The position numbers and the translations under genes are program-made. DNA of 64,000 nt, taken from Marisediminicola senii (GTDB lineage Bacteria; Actinomycetota; Actinomycetes; Actinomycetales; Microbacteriaceae). Below are positions 23,466-33,577 of the stretch, piece after piece. The DNA lies in contig NZ_JAALGE010000008.1 in assembly GCF_011057645.1 (NCBI RefSeq), forward strand, positions 1 to 64,000, read 5' to 3'. Under the pieces are notes generated by a model that ran no database searches, had not been told where the DNA came from, and was given only the letters and a program-made list of their open reading frames with translations. Every line of letters starts with the position of its first letter. Within the stretch, counting starts at the first letter, position 1.

Positions 23466-24881
23466 CTACCAGGTGGCGTCGTCGGCCCCGAGGGCACGCG
23501 GGCCGCGGTCGAATGCCATCGGTGCGCCGTCGATGTCGAGCGGCGGCCGCAGCATCCGTGCACCGCCCCACGGCGTCTCGAGCGGCTCGGTCGGCTCGCA
23601 CCGGTCGATGAGGGCGCCGCCGTCGGCCTGCTCTCCGCCGGCGACGAGCAGTTCGCCGACCCTGGCGAGCGAGGTGCGCACCGCCGAGCCGCGGTTCTCG
23701 GTGAGCGATTGGATGACGCCGCGCACGGCAGCGGCGGCGAGCAGGTACCCGGTCGCATGGTCCAGTGCCTGCACCGGCAGCGGGGTCGGCGTCTCGGCGG
23801 TCGCCCACGCCATGCCGCGGGCGGCGATGCCGTCGCTCATCTGCACGAGGCTGTCGAACCCGCGCCTGCCCGACCACGGGCCGGTGGACCCGTAGGCGGT
23901 GAGCGACACGTCGATGAGCCCGGGGCGCAGCTCCCGCCGGGCGGCGGCGTCGAGCCCGAGCGCGTCGAGGGCGCCGTCGCGGTAGCCGTGCACGAGCACG
24001 TCGGCCCCCGCGACGAGGTCGCGCAGCCGGGCGGCGCCGTCGGGGGTGGTCGCATCGATGCGAGCGGCGCGCTTGCCGAGGATCATGTTCGCGAGCAGGG
24101 CGTCTTCGTTCCAGTCCGGCGGGTCGATGCGCAGCACGTCGGCGCCGTACCCGGCGAGGAACCGCGTGGCGACGGGACCGGCGATCACGCGCGTGAGGTC
24201 GAGCACGCGCAGCCCGGCGAGGGGGCGCTGCCGGGTGCCGGCGAACGCGGCGCCGACGGTTCCCGGCTGGCCGGTCGCCCAGCCCAGCAGTGGCTCGGCC
24301 GCGACAGCGGAGCCCTGTGGATGCCGCGCCCACTCCCCGCGCGTTCGCATGACGGCGGCGCATCCACCGGCCTGCACGATCGCGGTCTCGAGGGCCTCGG
24401 CGTCCCACCTCGCGACGGCACGGCGGGCATCGACGTGGTCGGGATTCTCGGCGAGGCCCAGCACGCCGAGAGCCGCGGTCTGGTGGCGTGCCACGTTGGC
24501 GTGCAGGCGGATCCACTGGCCGTCGCGGGACCGGTAGTTGCGGGTGAGCGGATCCCACACGCTCGGTTGCGGCCAGTCGATCGGGGTGACGGCGGATCCG
24601 AACCAGGAGGAGGCGAGCGCCCGGTCGACCGTGGTGGCGGGCGGCGCGGCATCCATCGCCACTGCGCTACCCGACCCCGCGCTGCCCGACCCCGCGCCCA
24701 GCACCCCGGCGAGCTCCGCGACCGCGAGCCCGGCGACGCCGACTACCGCGACGGCGAGGTCGGTCACCCGGTACACCGACGGCAGGTCGCCGTCGCCCGT
24801 CACCGACAGCCGGCCGGCGCGGGCGGGGTCGGCGCGGAGGGCCGACTGGAGTTCGTCAGTGAACGGCAGAGCTGTGGTCAC
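23466..24881 (-). CDS. Family III CoA-transferase (CaiB/BaiF)
   Basis: A 471-residue protein related to type III CoA-transferases, which move CoA between carboxylic acids through an aspartyl-CoA anhydride. The core signature is LRVLDLTRVIAGPVATRFLA then GYGADVLRIDPP. Other family segments are ILGKRAARID, DVLVHGYRDGAL and SLTAYGSTGPWSGRRGFDSL. The N-terminal ~200 residues are a degenerate duplicate half. Substrates unknown. The GTG start at 24881 follows a leaderless -10 box; prs lies 10 bp beyond, on the same strand, but the two genes are probably separate units. Confidence 0.88.
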   Translation of the reverse strand: MTTALPFTDELQSALRADPARAGRLSVTGDGDLPSVYRVTDLAVAVVGVAGLAVAELAGVLGAGSGSAGSGSAVAMDAAPPATTVDRALASSWFGSAVTPIDWPQPSVWDPLTRNYRSRDGQWIRLHANVARHQTAALGVLGLAENPDHVDARRAVARWDAEALETAIVQAGGCAAVMRTRGEWARHPQGSAVAAEPLLGWATGQPGTVGAAFAGTRQRPLAGLRVLDLTRVIAGPVATRFLAGYGADVLRIDPPDWNEDALLANMILGKRAARIDATTPDGAARLRDLVAGADVLVHGYRDGALDALGLDAAARRELRPGLIDVSLTAYGSTGPWSGRRGFDSLVQMSDGIAARGMAWATAETPTPLPVQALDHATGYLLAAAAVRGVIQSLTENRGSAVRTSLARVGELLVAGGEQADGGALIDRCEPTEPLETPWGGARMLRPPLDIDGAPMAFDRGPRALGADDATW

Positions 24882-24887
24882 CTCAGA

Positions 24888-24893
24888 AGGTTA
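24888..24893 (-). promoter_or_regulatory. -10 box, leaderless promoter
   Basis: On the minus strand TAACCT, 6 nt, then GTG at 24881. It overlaps the last codon and stop of prs. Confidence 0.45.
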
Positions 24894-25865
24894 CGCCGCT
24901 CCGTCGAACATCGAGGTGACGGATCCGTCATTGAACACGGCGCTGATCGCGCGGGCGATGAGCGGGGCGATCGGCAGCACGGTGAGGGTGTCGAAGCGCT
25001 CCTCCGGCGGAATCGGCAGGGTGTCGGTGACGACGACCGAGTCGATGAACTCGCTCTGCAGCAGGTCGATGGCGGGCGGCGAGAACACCGCGTGCGTCGC
25101 CGCGACGATCACGCGCGTTGCGCCGTGCGCCTTGAGCGCCTCGGCGGCCTTCGCGATGGTGCGGCCGGTGTCGATCATGTCGTCGACGATGAGGCAGGTG
25201 CGGCCCTTGACCTCGCCGACGATCTCGCGCACCTCGACCTGGTTGTGCACGCGGGGGTCGCGGCGCTTGTGGATGATGGCGAGCGGGGCGCCGAGCTTGT
25301 CGCTCCAGATGTCGGCGACGCGCACGCGGCCCATGTCGGGCGAGACCACCGTGAGGGTGGACGGGTCGAGGTCGGCGAAGTGCTCGAGCAGCACGGGCAT
25401 CGCGAAGAGGTGGTCGACGGGGCCGTCGAAGAAGCCTTGGATCTGGGCGGCGTGCAGGTCGACGCTCATGATGCGGTCGGCGCCGGCGGCGTGGAACAGG
25501 TCGGCGATGAGGCGGGCCGAGATCGGCTCGCGTCCGCGGCCCTTCTTGTCCTGCCGCGCGTACGGGTAGAACGGGGCGACCACGGTGATGCGCTTGGCCG
25601 ATGCGCGCTTGAGCGCATCGACCATGATCAGCTGCTCCATGATCCATTCGTTGATCGGAAAGGTGTGCGACTGGATGACGAACGCGTCGCAGCCGCGCAC
25701 GCTCTCGTCGTAGCGCGCGTAGATCTCGCCGTTCGCGAAGGTGCGGGCGTCGGTGTGCACGAGCTCGGATCCGAGCTCCACCGCGATGTCCTTGGCGAGC
25801 TGCGGGTATGCGCGGCCCGAGACCAGCACAAGCCTCTTCTGTCCGTCGATCTTGATCTCGGCCAC
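24891..25865 (-). CDS. prs: Ribose-phosphate pyrophosphokinase
   Basis: A 324-residue class I PRPP synthase: ribose 5-phosphate + ATP gives PRPP + AMP, supplying nucleotide, His and Trp synthesis. Catalytic flexible loop and ATP site in ITVVAPFYPYARQDKKGRG, metal and ribose loops in MSVDLHAAQIQGFF, and PRPP-binding LIVDDMIDTGRTI. Full length. It follows glmU in the order typical of actinobacteria and many other bacteria. The start is GTG with an AGGA site. Confidence 0.97.
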   Translation of the reverse strand: MAEIKIDGQKRLVLVSGRAYPQLAKDIAVELGSELVHTDARTFANGEIYARYDESVRGCDAFVIQSHTFPINEWIMEQLIMVDALKRASAKRITVVAPFYPYARQDKKGRGREPISARLIADLFHAAGADRIMSVDLHAAQIQGFFDGPVDHLFAMPVLLEHFADLDPSTLTVVSPDMGRVRVADIWSDKLGAPLAIIHKRRDPRVHNQVEVREIVGEVKGRTCLIVDDMIDTGRTIAKAAEALKAHGATRVIVAATHAVFSPPAIDLLQSEFIDSVVVTDTLPIPPEERFDTLTVLPIAPLIARAISAVFNDGSVTSMFDGAA

Positions 25866-25907
25866 GTGTCCTGCTCTCTGCCGTTCAGGTGATGCCGGCG
25901 AGCCGAC

Positions 25908-27353
25908 CTAGGACTCCGGGTCCGGCTTCTGCTCGTGCGCGGCCGCGGCCGCGGTAGCGGCAGCAGTACCGGCACGGTTCGTCTGGACCCAGTCAGTGAT
26001 GTTGCGTTGCGGAGCCGCCGTGATCGACAGCGCTCCGGCCGGAACGTCCTTGCGAACGACCGTGCCAGCGCCGGTGTAGGCGCCGTCTCCGATTCTAACC
26101 GGCGCGACGAACACGTTGTGCGACCCGGTGCGCACGTGCGACCCCACCTCGGTGCGGTGCTTGTTCACGCCGTCGTAGTTCGCGGTGATCGTGCCAGCCC
26201 CGACATTCGACCCGACGCCGACGGTGGTGTCGCCGAGGTAGCTGAGGTGCGGAACCTTGCTGCCCTCGCCGATCACCGAGTTCTTGGTCTCGACGAAGGT
26301 GCCGATCTTGCCGTCGGCGCCGAGCACGGTTCCGGGCCGAAGGTAGGAGAAGGGGCCGACGGATGCCGCGGCTCCGATCACCGCGAGGGTCGCGTCGGTG
26401 CGCTTGACGACCGCGTACTCCCCCACCTCGCAGTCCACGAGCGTGGTGTCCGGCCCGACGATCGCGCCGCGCTCGATCGTGGTGGCGCCCTTGAGCTGGG
26501 TGCCAGGCAGCACCTCGACGTCTTCGGCGAGGGTGACCTTGAGGTCGATCCAGGTGGTGGCCGGGTCGTGCACGGTGACGCCCGCGAGCTGCCAGCGGCG
26601 GATGATGCGGGCGTTCAGCTCGGTCGCCGCCGCGGTGAGCTGGGCGCGGTCGTTGACGCCCGCGATGAGCCAGGGGTCGGAGACGGGCATGGCCGCGATG
26701 GCGCCGCCCGCCGCCTTCATGCCGGCCGCGGCATCCGTCAGGTATTTCTCCTTCTGGGCGTTGTCGGCGCCGATGCCGGCGAGCACGGTGCGCAGCAGCG
26801 GCACCCCGAACACGTAGACGCCGCCGTTGACCTCGCGCACCTCGAGCTGTTCGGGCGAGGCGTCCTTCTGCTCGACGATGGAGTGGAACCGGCCGGCGTC
26901 GTCACGCAGGATGCGGCCGCCGCCCGTGGGGTCATCGAAGTGCGCGCTGAGCAGGGTGAGGGCGTTGCCCGCGGCGCGGTGCGATGCGACCATCGCGGCG
27001 ATGGTGCCGGCGTCGAGCAGCGGAACGTCGGCGCTGAGCACCACGACGTCGCCGGTGAACGTGTCGGGCAGCGCCTCCAGGGCGACCTCGACGGCGCGGC
27101 CGGTGCCCGGCAAGTCGTCCTGGTCGACGATGACCGCGGAGGGCAGGTAGTCGACGATCGCGGCGGCGACGGCGTCGCGTTCGTGGCGCACGACGGCGAT
27201 CACGTGGGCAGCGTCGAGCTCGTCGGCGGTCGCGACGACGTGGCCGACGAGGGGCACCCCGGCGATGGAGTGCAGCACTTTGGCGCGGGCGGATCGCATG
27301 CGGGTGCCCTGCCCGGCGGAGAGGATGATCACGGCGAGGTCGGCATCGGTCAT
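25908..27353 (-). CDS. glmU: Bifunctional GlcNAc-1-P uridyltransferase / GlcN-1-P acetyltransferase
   Basis: A 481-residue enzyme making UDP-GlcNAc for peptidoglycan. The N-terminal uridyltransferase (~1-230) has the nucleotide loop ILSAGQGTRMRSARAKVLH and VVVLSADVPLLD. The C-terminal left-handed beta-helix (~255-450) has hexapeptide repeats, the acetyltransferase His region GPFSYLRPGTVLG and ANYDGVNKHRTEVG. An Ala-rich tail follows. ATG 27353 has AAGGAA upstream; any longer frame runs into the tRNA gene. Organised glmU-prs. Confidence 0.96.
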   Translation of the reverse strand: MTDADLAVIILSAGQGTRMRSARAKVLHSIAGVPLVGHVVATADELDAAHVIAVVRHERDAVAAAIVDYLPSAVIVDQDDLPGTGRAVEVALEALPDTFTGDVVVLSADVPLLDAGTIAAMVASHRAAGNALTLLSAHFDDPTGGGRILRDDAGRFHSIVEQKDASPEQLEVREVNGGVYVFGVPLLRTVLAGIGADNAQKEKYLTDAAAGMKAAGGAIAAMPVSDPWLIAGVNDRAQLTAAATELNARIIRRWQLAGVTVHDPATTWIDLKVTLAEDVEVLPGTQLKGATTIERGAIVGPDTTLVDCEVGEYAVVKRTDATLAVIGAAASVGPFSYLRPGTVLGADGKIGTFVETKNSVIGEGSKVPHLSYLGDTTVGVGSNVGAGTITANYDGVNKHRTEVGSHVRTGSHNVFVAPVRIGDGAYTGAGTVVRKDVPAGALSITAAPQRNITDWVQTNRAGTAAATAAAAAHEQKPDPES

Positions 27354-27400
27354 GGCGGATTCCTTCTGGTCGTGGGCCGCGGCCGACGCCGCGTTCTGGG

Positions 27401-27472
27401 CTCCGCCTCCAGGATTCGAACCTAGACCGAACAGCTCCAAAGGCTGTCGTGCTGCCGTTACACTAAGGCGGA
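27401..27472 (-). tRNA. tRNA-Gln (anticodon TTG)
   Basis: A 72-nt cloverleaf on the minus strand. The acceptor TCCGCCT pairs with AGGCGGA, discriminator G. The anticodon stem ACAGC/GCTGT encloses CTTTGGA with anticodon TTG (reads CAA). The T arm contains GGTTCGAATCC. The 3' flank reads CCCA, so a CCA end is not encoded. It lies 48 bp upstream of glmU on the same strand. Confidence 0.95.
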
Positions 27473-27497
27473 TCACGCCGTCGGACGCGGCTCAAGT

Positions 27498-27576
27498 CTG
27501 CCAGATCGATCGTGCGGCGGTAGCACCGCACCTCACTGCCGGATCGCTCGCACGGCCTGCCGGATCGCTCGCGCGG
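27498..27576. repeat. Three degenerate 20-bp repeats upstream of MarR gene
   Basis: The unit CTGCCRGATCGMTCGYRCGG occurs at 27498-27517, 27536-27555 and 27557-27576. Copies 1 and 3 are followed by hairpin-forming GCGGCGGTRGCACCGC. They lie between the tRNA-Gln and MarR genes and may be regulator sites or drift of a duplicated segment. Confidence 0.6.
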
Positions 27577-27612
27577 CGGTGGCACCGCGAATCGGCCCCG
27601 TGCCTGGCACGG

Positions 27613-27618
27613 GATAAT
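27613..27618 (+). promoter_or_regulatory. -10 box, leaderless promoter
   Basis: GATAAT, 6 nt, then ATG at 27625. Confidence 0.5.
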
Positions 27619-27624
27619 GGCCTG

Positions 27625-28116
27625 ATGCCGAGCAGCGACGAAGTGGACCGAATCGTCGACGCGTGGACCCGCGAGCGTCCCGACCTCGACTTCGCGCCAC
27701 TGCAGGTGCTCAGCCGCGTGGGCCGACTGTCGAAGCACCTCGATCGGGCGCGTCGCACCGCGTTCGCGGCATCCGGCCTCGAGGCATCGGAATTCGACGT
27801 GCTGTCGGCACTGCGCCGGGCGGGCGAGCCGTACCAGCTGACACCCAAGGCGCTGCTGCAGCAGACCCTGGTGAGCAGCGGCACGATGACGAACCGCATC
27901 GACCGGCTCGTGCAGCGCGCGCTGGTGGAACGCCGCACCGACCCGAACGACGGCCGCGGCATCCTCGTCGTGCTCACCGCCGAGGGGCGCACCCGCGTCG
28001 ACACCGCGATCAGCGAGTTGCTCGCGGCCGAGACCGAGGTGCTCGGCGGGCTGTCGGTGCTCGACCAGGAACGCCTCGCCGGGCTGCTGCGCAAGCTCAG
28101 CCTCGACTTCGACTGA
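27625..28116 (+). CDS. MarR-family transcriptional regulator
   Basis: A 163-residue winged-helix regulator. SGLEASEFDVLSALRRAGEP is the start of the DNA-binding domain. TPKALLQQTLVSSGTMTNRI is the recognition-helix region and RRTDPNDGRGILVVLTAEGR the wing (DxRD/G motif). Terminal helices serve for dimerisation. It senses a small ligand in most relatives; no target is obvious here because both neighbours are housekeeping genes. The ATG at 27625 is supported by a leaderless -10 box. Confidence 0.92.
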   Translation: MPSSDEVDRIVDAWTRERPDLDFAPLQVLSRVGRLSKHLDRARRTAFAASGLEASEFDVLSALRRAGEPYQLTPKALLQQTLVSSGTMTNRIDRLVQRALVERRTDPNDGRGILVVLTAEGRTRVDTAISELLAAETEVLGGLSVLDQERLAGLLRKLSLDFD

Positions 28117-28145
28117 CGCGGTTCGCCGCTTGCGGGGCACGCCGT

Positions 28146-28157
28146 CCCCTTGCGGGG
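28146..28157. terminator. Short GC hairpin between convergent genes
   Basis: CCCC (28146-28149), loop TTGC, GGGG (28154-28157), within a 54-bp gap between the convergent MarR and ABC-F genes. Weak evidence. Confidence 0.3.
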
Positions 28158-28170
28158 AGCGGTGAATGCC

Positions 28171-30018
<1,848 letters not shown>

Positions 30019-30024
30019 TAGTAG

Positions 30025-30030
30025 AGGATA
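30025..30030 (-). promoter_or_regulatory. -10 box, leaderless promoter
   Basis: On the minus strand TATCCT, 6 nt, then GTG at 30018. Confidence 0.5.
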
Positions 30031-30078
30031 GGCGGGTGGGGAGGGGCCGAGAGCCGCCTCCCCCGTCTGTGCCGGTCG

Positions 30079-30501
30079 CTACGCCGCGCGGCGGTCGGCG
30101 ATGATGCTGTCGGCGCGCTGGCGAGAGGAGATGACGGCGCCCGCGGGGATGCGCGAGTCGCGGTCGACGGATGCCCCGGCGCCGACGCGTGCGTGGCTGC
30201 CGATGCGGGAGTGGCTGCCGATGGTGGCTCCGGGGGCGACGACCGCGCCCTGCCCGACCCGAACGTTGACGCCGATCACGACGCCCGCGCCGACGGCGGC
30301 ATCGGACTCGATCCAGACGCCGGCCCCGAGGCGTGCCGCCCGGCCGACCTGTGCGCCCGCCTCGACCCAGGCGGTCGAGTCGATGAATGCGGACGGATCT
30401 ACCGTCGCGCCGCTGGCGACGAGCCCGCGGCCATTGGGGTGCTTGCGGTAGCGCGTGATGGTTCCGTTGTCGTCTTCGATTTCTTCCCAGACTGTGCCCA
30501 T
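30079..30501 (-). CDS. Hexapeptide-repeat (left-handed beta-helix) protein
   Basis: A 140-residue protein. MGTVWEEIEDDNGTITRYRK forms a short N-terminal lead. Residues ~33-125 are isoleucine/valine/alanine-rich hexapeptide repeats (VDPSAFIDSTAWVEAGAQVG, GAVVAPGATIGSHSRIG) of the LbetaH type used by acyl- and acetyltransferases. No acceptor-specific residues are recognised. ATG 30501 was chosen for the AGGGG site 8 nt upstream; further upstream residues have no family resemblance. Confidence 0.8.
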   Translation of the reverse strand: MGTVWEEIEDDNGTITRYRKHPNGRGLVASGATVDPSAFIDSTAWVEAGAQVGRAARLGAGVWIESDAAVGAGVVIGVNVRVGQGAVVAPGATIGSHSRIGSHARVGAGASVDRDSRIPAGAVISSRQRADSIIADRRAA

Positions 30502-30557
30502 AGGAGTGCCCCTCGCAGAATGTGACCGGTGCGCTGGTGCGCGCACCGTTGCAGTGT

Positions 30558-30571
30558 TCAACACATGTTGA
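30558..30571. promoter_or_regulatory. Palindrome upstream of the hexapeptide gene
   Basis: TCAACA (30558-30563), CA, TGTTGA (30566-30571): a 14-bp perfect inverted repeat about 57 bp upstream of the ATG at 30501. A candidate operator. Confidence 0.45.
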
Positions 30572-30641
30572 GTGGTCGGGATTCCTTCGCGCGCCCCCCT
30601 GCGGCTGATAGTCGCCTGTGAAGTTTCTATCAACCAGCTGG

Positions 30642-30707
30642 CGTCACGCTGGGGTCACTGCGGGGTGATGGGGCTGCGGGGTCATCGACGCCGGGCCCAG
30701 CGTGACG
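30642..30707. repeat. 12-bp inverted repeat past the moaE stop
   Basis: CGTCACGCTGGG (30642-30653) is perfectly complementary to CCCAGCGTGACG (30696-30707), separated by 42 nt containing two TGCGGGGT-type direct repeats. It begins 6 bases after the moaE stop codon and may be the transcription end of the moa/moe operon. Confidence 0.65.
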
Positions 30708-30713
30708 GCGAGC

Positions 30714-31193
30714 TCAGCCGAGGGACGCGACCCATTCGGAGGTGCCGTCGTCGAACTCCTGCTGCTTCCAGATCGGCACCGACTCCTTGACGGCGTCGAC
30801 CAGGCGCGAGCATGCCGCGAAGGCCTCGGCGCGGTGGGCGGATGACACTGCGCACGCCAGCGCGACGTCGCCGATGCCGAGGGTGCCGACCCGGTGCGCG
30901 ACCGCGATGGTCACCGGATACTCATCGGCCACGAAGTGCGCGACCGACGTGATGACTTCGCCGGCCGACGGGTGCGCGCTGTAGGTGAGCTCGTGCACGG
31001 CCTTGCCGACGTCGTGGTTGCGCACCACTCCGGCGAAGGTCACGACGGCGCCTGCGGTGTCGTCGGCGACGGCATCCGCGCACTCCTCCACCGTGATGGG
31101 GTCGTCGCTGATGCGCGCAAACACCACTCTTCCGAGGGGCGCGACGCGTCCGCCCGCGGTGTCGGCATTCTCGATCCTGGGTACATCACTCAT
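30714..31193 (-). CDS. moaE: Molybdopterin synthase catalytic subunit MoaE
   Basis: A 159-residue MoaE, the large subunit that with thiocarboxylated MoaD converts precursor Z to molybdopterin. Family segments are GAVVTFAGVVRNHD, LTYSAHPSAGEVI, AVAHRVGTLGIGDVAL, SSAHRAEAFAACSRLVDAVK and the catalytic-lysine region ESVPIWKQQEF. The first ~30 residues are an extension. Overlaps mogA by 8 bp; last gene of moeA-moaC-mogA-moaE. Its MoaD partner is at 49308. Confidence 0.95.
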   Translation of the reverse strand: MSDVPRIENADTAGGRVAPLGRVVFARISDDPITVEECADAVADDTAGAVVTFAGVVRNHDVGKAVHELTYSAHPSAGEVITSVAHFVADEYPVTIAVAHRVGTLGIGDVALACAVSSAHRAEAFAACSRLVDAVKESVPIWKQQEFDDGTSEWVASLG

Positions 31194-31734
31194 CGTGGCG
31201 TCCTCCCGCTAGTTGGTCGATCACATGGTCGACGACCTCGTCGAGCAGCGCCAGGCCGTCGCGCACCCCGCCGGTGGATCCGGGGAGGTTGACGACGAAC
31301 GCGTTGCCCGCGACCCCCGCCAGGCCGCGGCTCATCAGGGCGAAGGGGGTGACGGCGGATCCGCGGCGGCGCAGCTCCTCCTGGAACCCCGGCAGCAGCT
31401 GCTGCAGCACCGGCGCGGTCGCCTCGGGCGTGGTGTCGGTGGGCGCGATGCCCGTGCCCCCCGTGGTGACGATGAGGTCGGGGTCGACCGCGAGGGCGCG
31501 CTCGAGCGCCGCGGCAACGTCGGGGCCATCGGCGACGACGGAAGCGGCATCCACTTCGAATCCCCTCGCCCTCGCCCACTCGACGATGACCGGACCGGTC
31601 TCGTCCGCGTAGATTCCGGCGGCGGCGCGAGTGGATGCCACGATCACGACGGCCCGGCGGGTGCGCCTGCCCGCGCTGTCGGCTGCGGTGCCGGGCGCCG
31701 CGGTGTCGAGCCCTACCGCGCTGGTCTCGCTCAT
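31186..31734 (-). CDS. mogA: Molybdopterin adenylyltransferase MogA/MoaB type
   Basis: A 182-residue MoCF-fold protein that adenylates molybdopterin before molybdate insertion. A Ser/Ala-rich N-terminus precedes [20 protein letters not shown]. The MPT-binding loop is [40 protein letters not shown] and [12 protein letters not shown] close the domain. The MogA versus MoaB distinction cannot be made from sequence alone. Overlaps moaC by ATGA and moaE by 8 bp. Confidence 0.92.
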   Translation of the reverse strand: MSETSAVGLDTAAPGTAADSAGRRTRRAVVIVASTRAAAGIYADETGPVIVEWARARGFEVDAASVVADGPDVAAALERALAVDPDLIVTTGGTGIAPTDTTPEATAPVLQQLLPGFQEELRRRGSAVTPFALMSRGLAGVAGNAFVVNLPGSTGGVRDGLALLDEVVDHVIDQLAGGRHDE

Positions 31735-32237
31735 TCGCGCACCCAGTCGCCGGACTTGCCGCCCTGCTTCTCCAGCACGCGGATGTCGGTGATCGACGCG
31801 AGCTTGTCGACGGCCTTGATCATATCGTAGAGCGTGAGGGCGGCGACCGACGCCGCGGTGAGGGCCTCCATCTCGACCCCGGTGACGCCCGCCGTCTTGA
31901 CAGTCGCGATCACGGTGACGCGGTCGCCCTCGCCCGTGATGTCGACCGTGATCTTGGTCAGCGGCAGCGGGTGGCAGAGCGGGATGAGCGACGAGGTCTG
32001 CTTGGCGGCGAGGATGCCGGCGATGCGCGCGGTGCCGACCGCCTCGCCCTTGGGCAGGTCGCCGGTGAGCACCGCCCGCACGACGTCGTCGCGGGTAACG
32101 AGCACGGCCTGCGCCACGGCGCGGCGGCTAGTGACGGCCTTGGCGCTGACGTCGACCATGTGCGCCGAGCCGTCGTCGCGCAGGTGGGTGAGGCCAGCGG
32201 CGGTGTCGGTGTCGGCTTGCGGAAGCTGGTCAGTCAT
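31731..32237 (-). CDS. moaC: Cyclic pyranopterin monophosphate synthase MoaC
   Basis: A 168-residue MoaC, which together with MoaA converts GTP to cyclic pyranopterin monophosphate. Diagnostic segments are [38 protein letters not shown] with the active-site His, and [20 protein letters not shown] then MIKAVDK. ATG 32237 lies 8 bp inside the moeA 3' end, so the genes are coupled. Confidence 0.97.
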   Translation of the reverse strand: MTDQLPQADTDTAAGLTHLRDDGSAHMVDVSAKAVTSRRAVAQAVLVTRDDVVRAVLTGDLPKGEAVGTARIAGILAAKQTSSLIPLCHPLPLTKITVDITGEGDRVTVIATVKTAGVTGVEMEALTAASVAALTLYDMIKAVDKLASITDIRVLEKQGGKSGDWVRE

Positions 32238-33501
32238 CGATGCTCCAGACGTCGACGGTGTCCCCGGCAGCGAGGTGCGAGACCCCGACCGGCACGTGGA
32301 CCAGGAGGGTGGATGAGGCGTAGCCGTGCAGCAGGTGCGAACTCGGGCCGCCGACGAGTTCGACCGCGCCCGTGGCATCCATTCGCCCCCGCCTGACCTG
32401 GTGCTTGCCCTCCGGCGAATCGAGATCGGCCGCGAGCGGCGCGCGCCAGGTGCGGCGGCGGGGCGGCAGGCCGTGCAGTTCGCGCAGCACCGGGCGCAGG
32501 AACATCTCGAACGACACCAGCGCGCTGACCGGGTTGCCGGGAAACGAGATCACCGGCACCTCGAACGCGACGCCGAGCGGGTCGAAGAGCGACGCGGTCC
32601 CGCACCCCTGCGGGCCGCCCGGCTGCATCGCGACCGAGTCGAACACCACGCCGGATGCTTCGAACAGGTCGCGGGCGACCTCGTAGATGCCCGCGCTGAC
32701 ACCGCCCGTGGTAACGACGAGGTCGGCCCACGGGGCGTGCTCCGAGAGCATTGCGCGGGCGGTGTCAAGGTCGTCGTTGGTGACCAGCACCGACTCGAGG
32801 GTGGCGTGGCATTCGGTGAGCGCGATGGCGAGAGCCATGCCGTTGGCGTCGTAGATCTGGCCGGGCTGCAGGGGTTCGCCCGAGGGGCGGAGCTCGTCAC
32901 CGGTCGAGATCAGCAGCACGTGCACCGGACGCACGAAGTCGAGGGTGGTGACTCCGGATGCCGCCACGATGCCCCACTGCGCAGGCCCGAGCGTGCGCCC
33001 GGCGTGCACGAGCTCGGTACCCTCTGCCACGTCGGAACCCCTAGGCCGAATGTAGGCGCCGGGTTGCGGCATCCGGTCGAACCGCACGGTGGCCGGTCTC
33101 GCCGATCCGGCATGCGAGGCCTGCGGAAAGTGCGCGGGCGTCGCCGCCTCGATCGGGATGACGGCGTCCGCGCCACGCGGGATGGGGGCGCCCGTCATGA
33201 TCGGGGTCGCTTCGCCCGGCCGGTGGGTGCGCGGGCCGGAACCGGCGGCGACGGGAGCGGCGACCGTGAGCGAGCGACCCGGCACGACGTCGGCGGCGCG
33301 CACGGCGTAGCCGTCCATCTGCGAGTTGTCGAACGGCGGCAGGTCGATGGGCGACACCACGGCGGTGGCGAGCACCCGGTGGTAGTCGCGGAACTGGGCG
33401 AGCGCGGCGGGCCCGAGGCCGGTGACGGCGAGTGGTTCGCGGTTCGCGAGGGGCGCCAGCAGGTCGCGGATGACTCGCTGGTGCTCGGCCACGGAACGCA
33501 T
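32230..33501 (-). CDS. moeA: Molybdopterin molybdenumtransferase MoeA
   Basis: A 423-residue MoeA that inserts molybdate into adenylated molybdopterin. Domain signatures are [52 protein letters not shown], the MPT-site [17 protein letters not shown] and [21 protein letters not shown]-terminal domain IV beta-barrel is present. The ATG at 33501 has GATGAT 6 nt upstream, the local leaderless pattern. A longer in-frame start would read through the minisatellite at 33596-33670 and is rejected. First gene of its operon. Confidence 0.95.
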   Translation of the reverse strand: MRSVAEHQRVIRDLLAPLANREPLAVTGLGPAALAQFRDYHRVLATAVVSPIDLPPFDNSQMDGYAVRAADVVPGRSLTVAAPVAAGSGPRTHRPGEATPIMTGAPIPRGADAVIPIEAATPAHFPQASHAGSARPATVRFDRMPQPGAYIRPRGSDVAEGTELVHAGRTLGPAQWGIVAASGVTTLDFVRPVHVLLISTGDELRPSGEPLQPGQIYDANGMALAIALTECHATLESVLVTNDDLDTARAMLSEHAPWADLVVTTGGVSAGIYEVARDLFEASGVVFDSVAMQPGGPQGCGTASLFDPLGVAFEVPVISFPGNPVSALVSFEMFLRPVLRELHGLPPRRRTWRAPLAADLDSPEGKHQVRRGRMDATGAVELVGGPSSHLLHGYASSTLLVHVPVGVSHLAAGDTVDVWSIDD

Positions 33502-33577
33502 TGGTCCATCATCACCCGTTTGCCTGCGGGGTGGGTACCGGCGGTGGTGCCCGGGTGCCGAGTGATTGACTGGGCGC

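Noticed and set aside
30642-30707. 12-bp inverted repeat as ends of a transposable element
   Set aside because: The interior is only 42 nt, has no coding capacity, and no flanking target duplication is visible.
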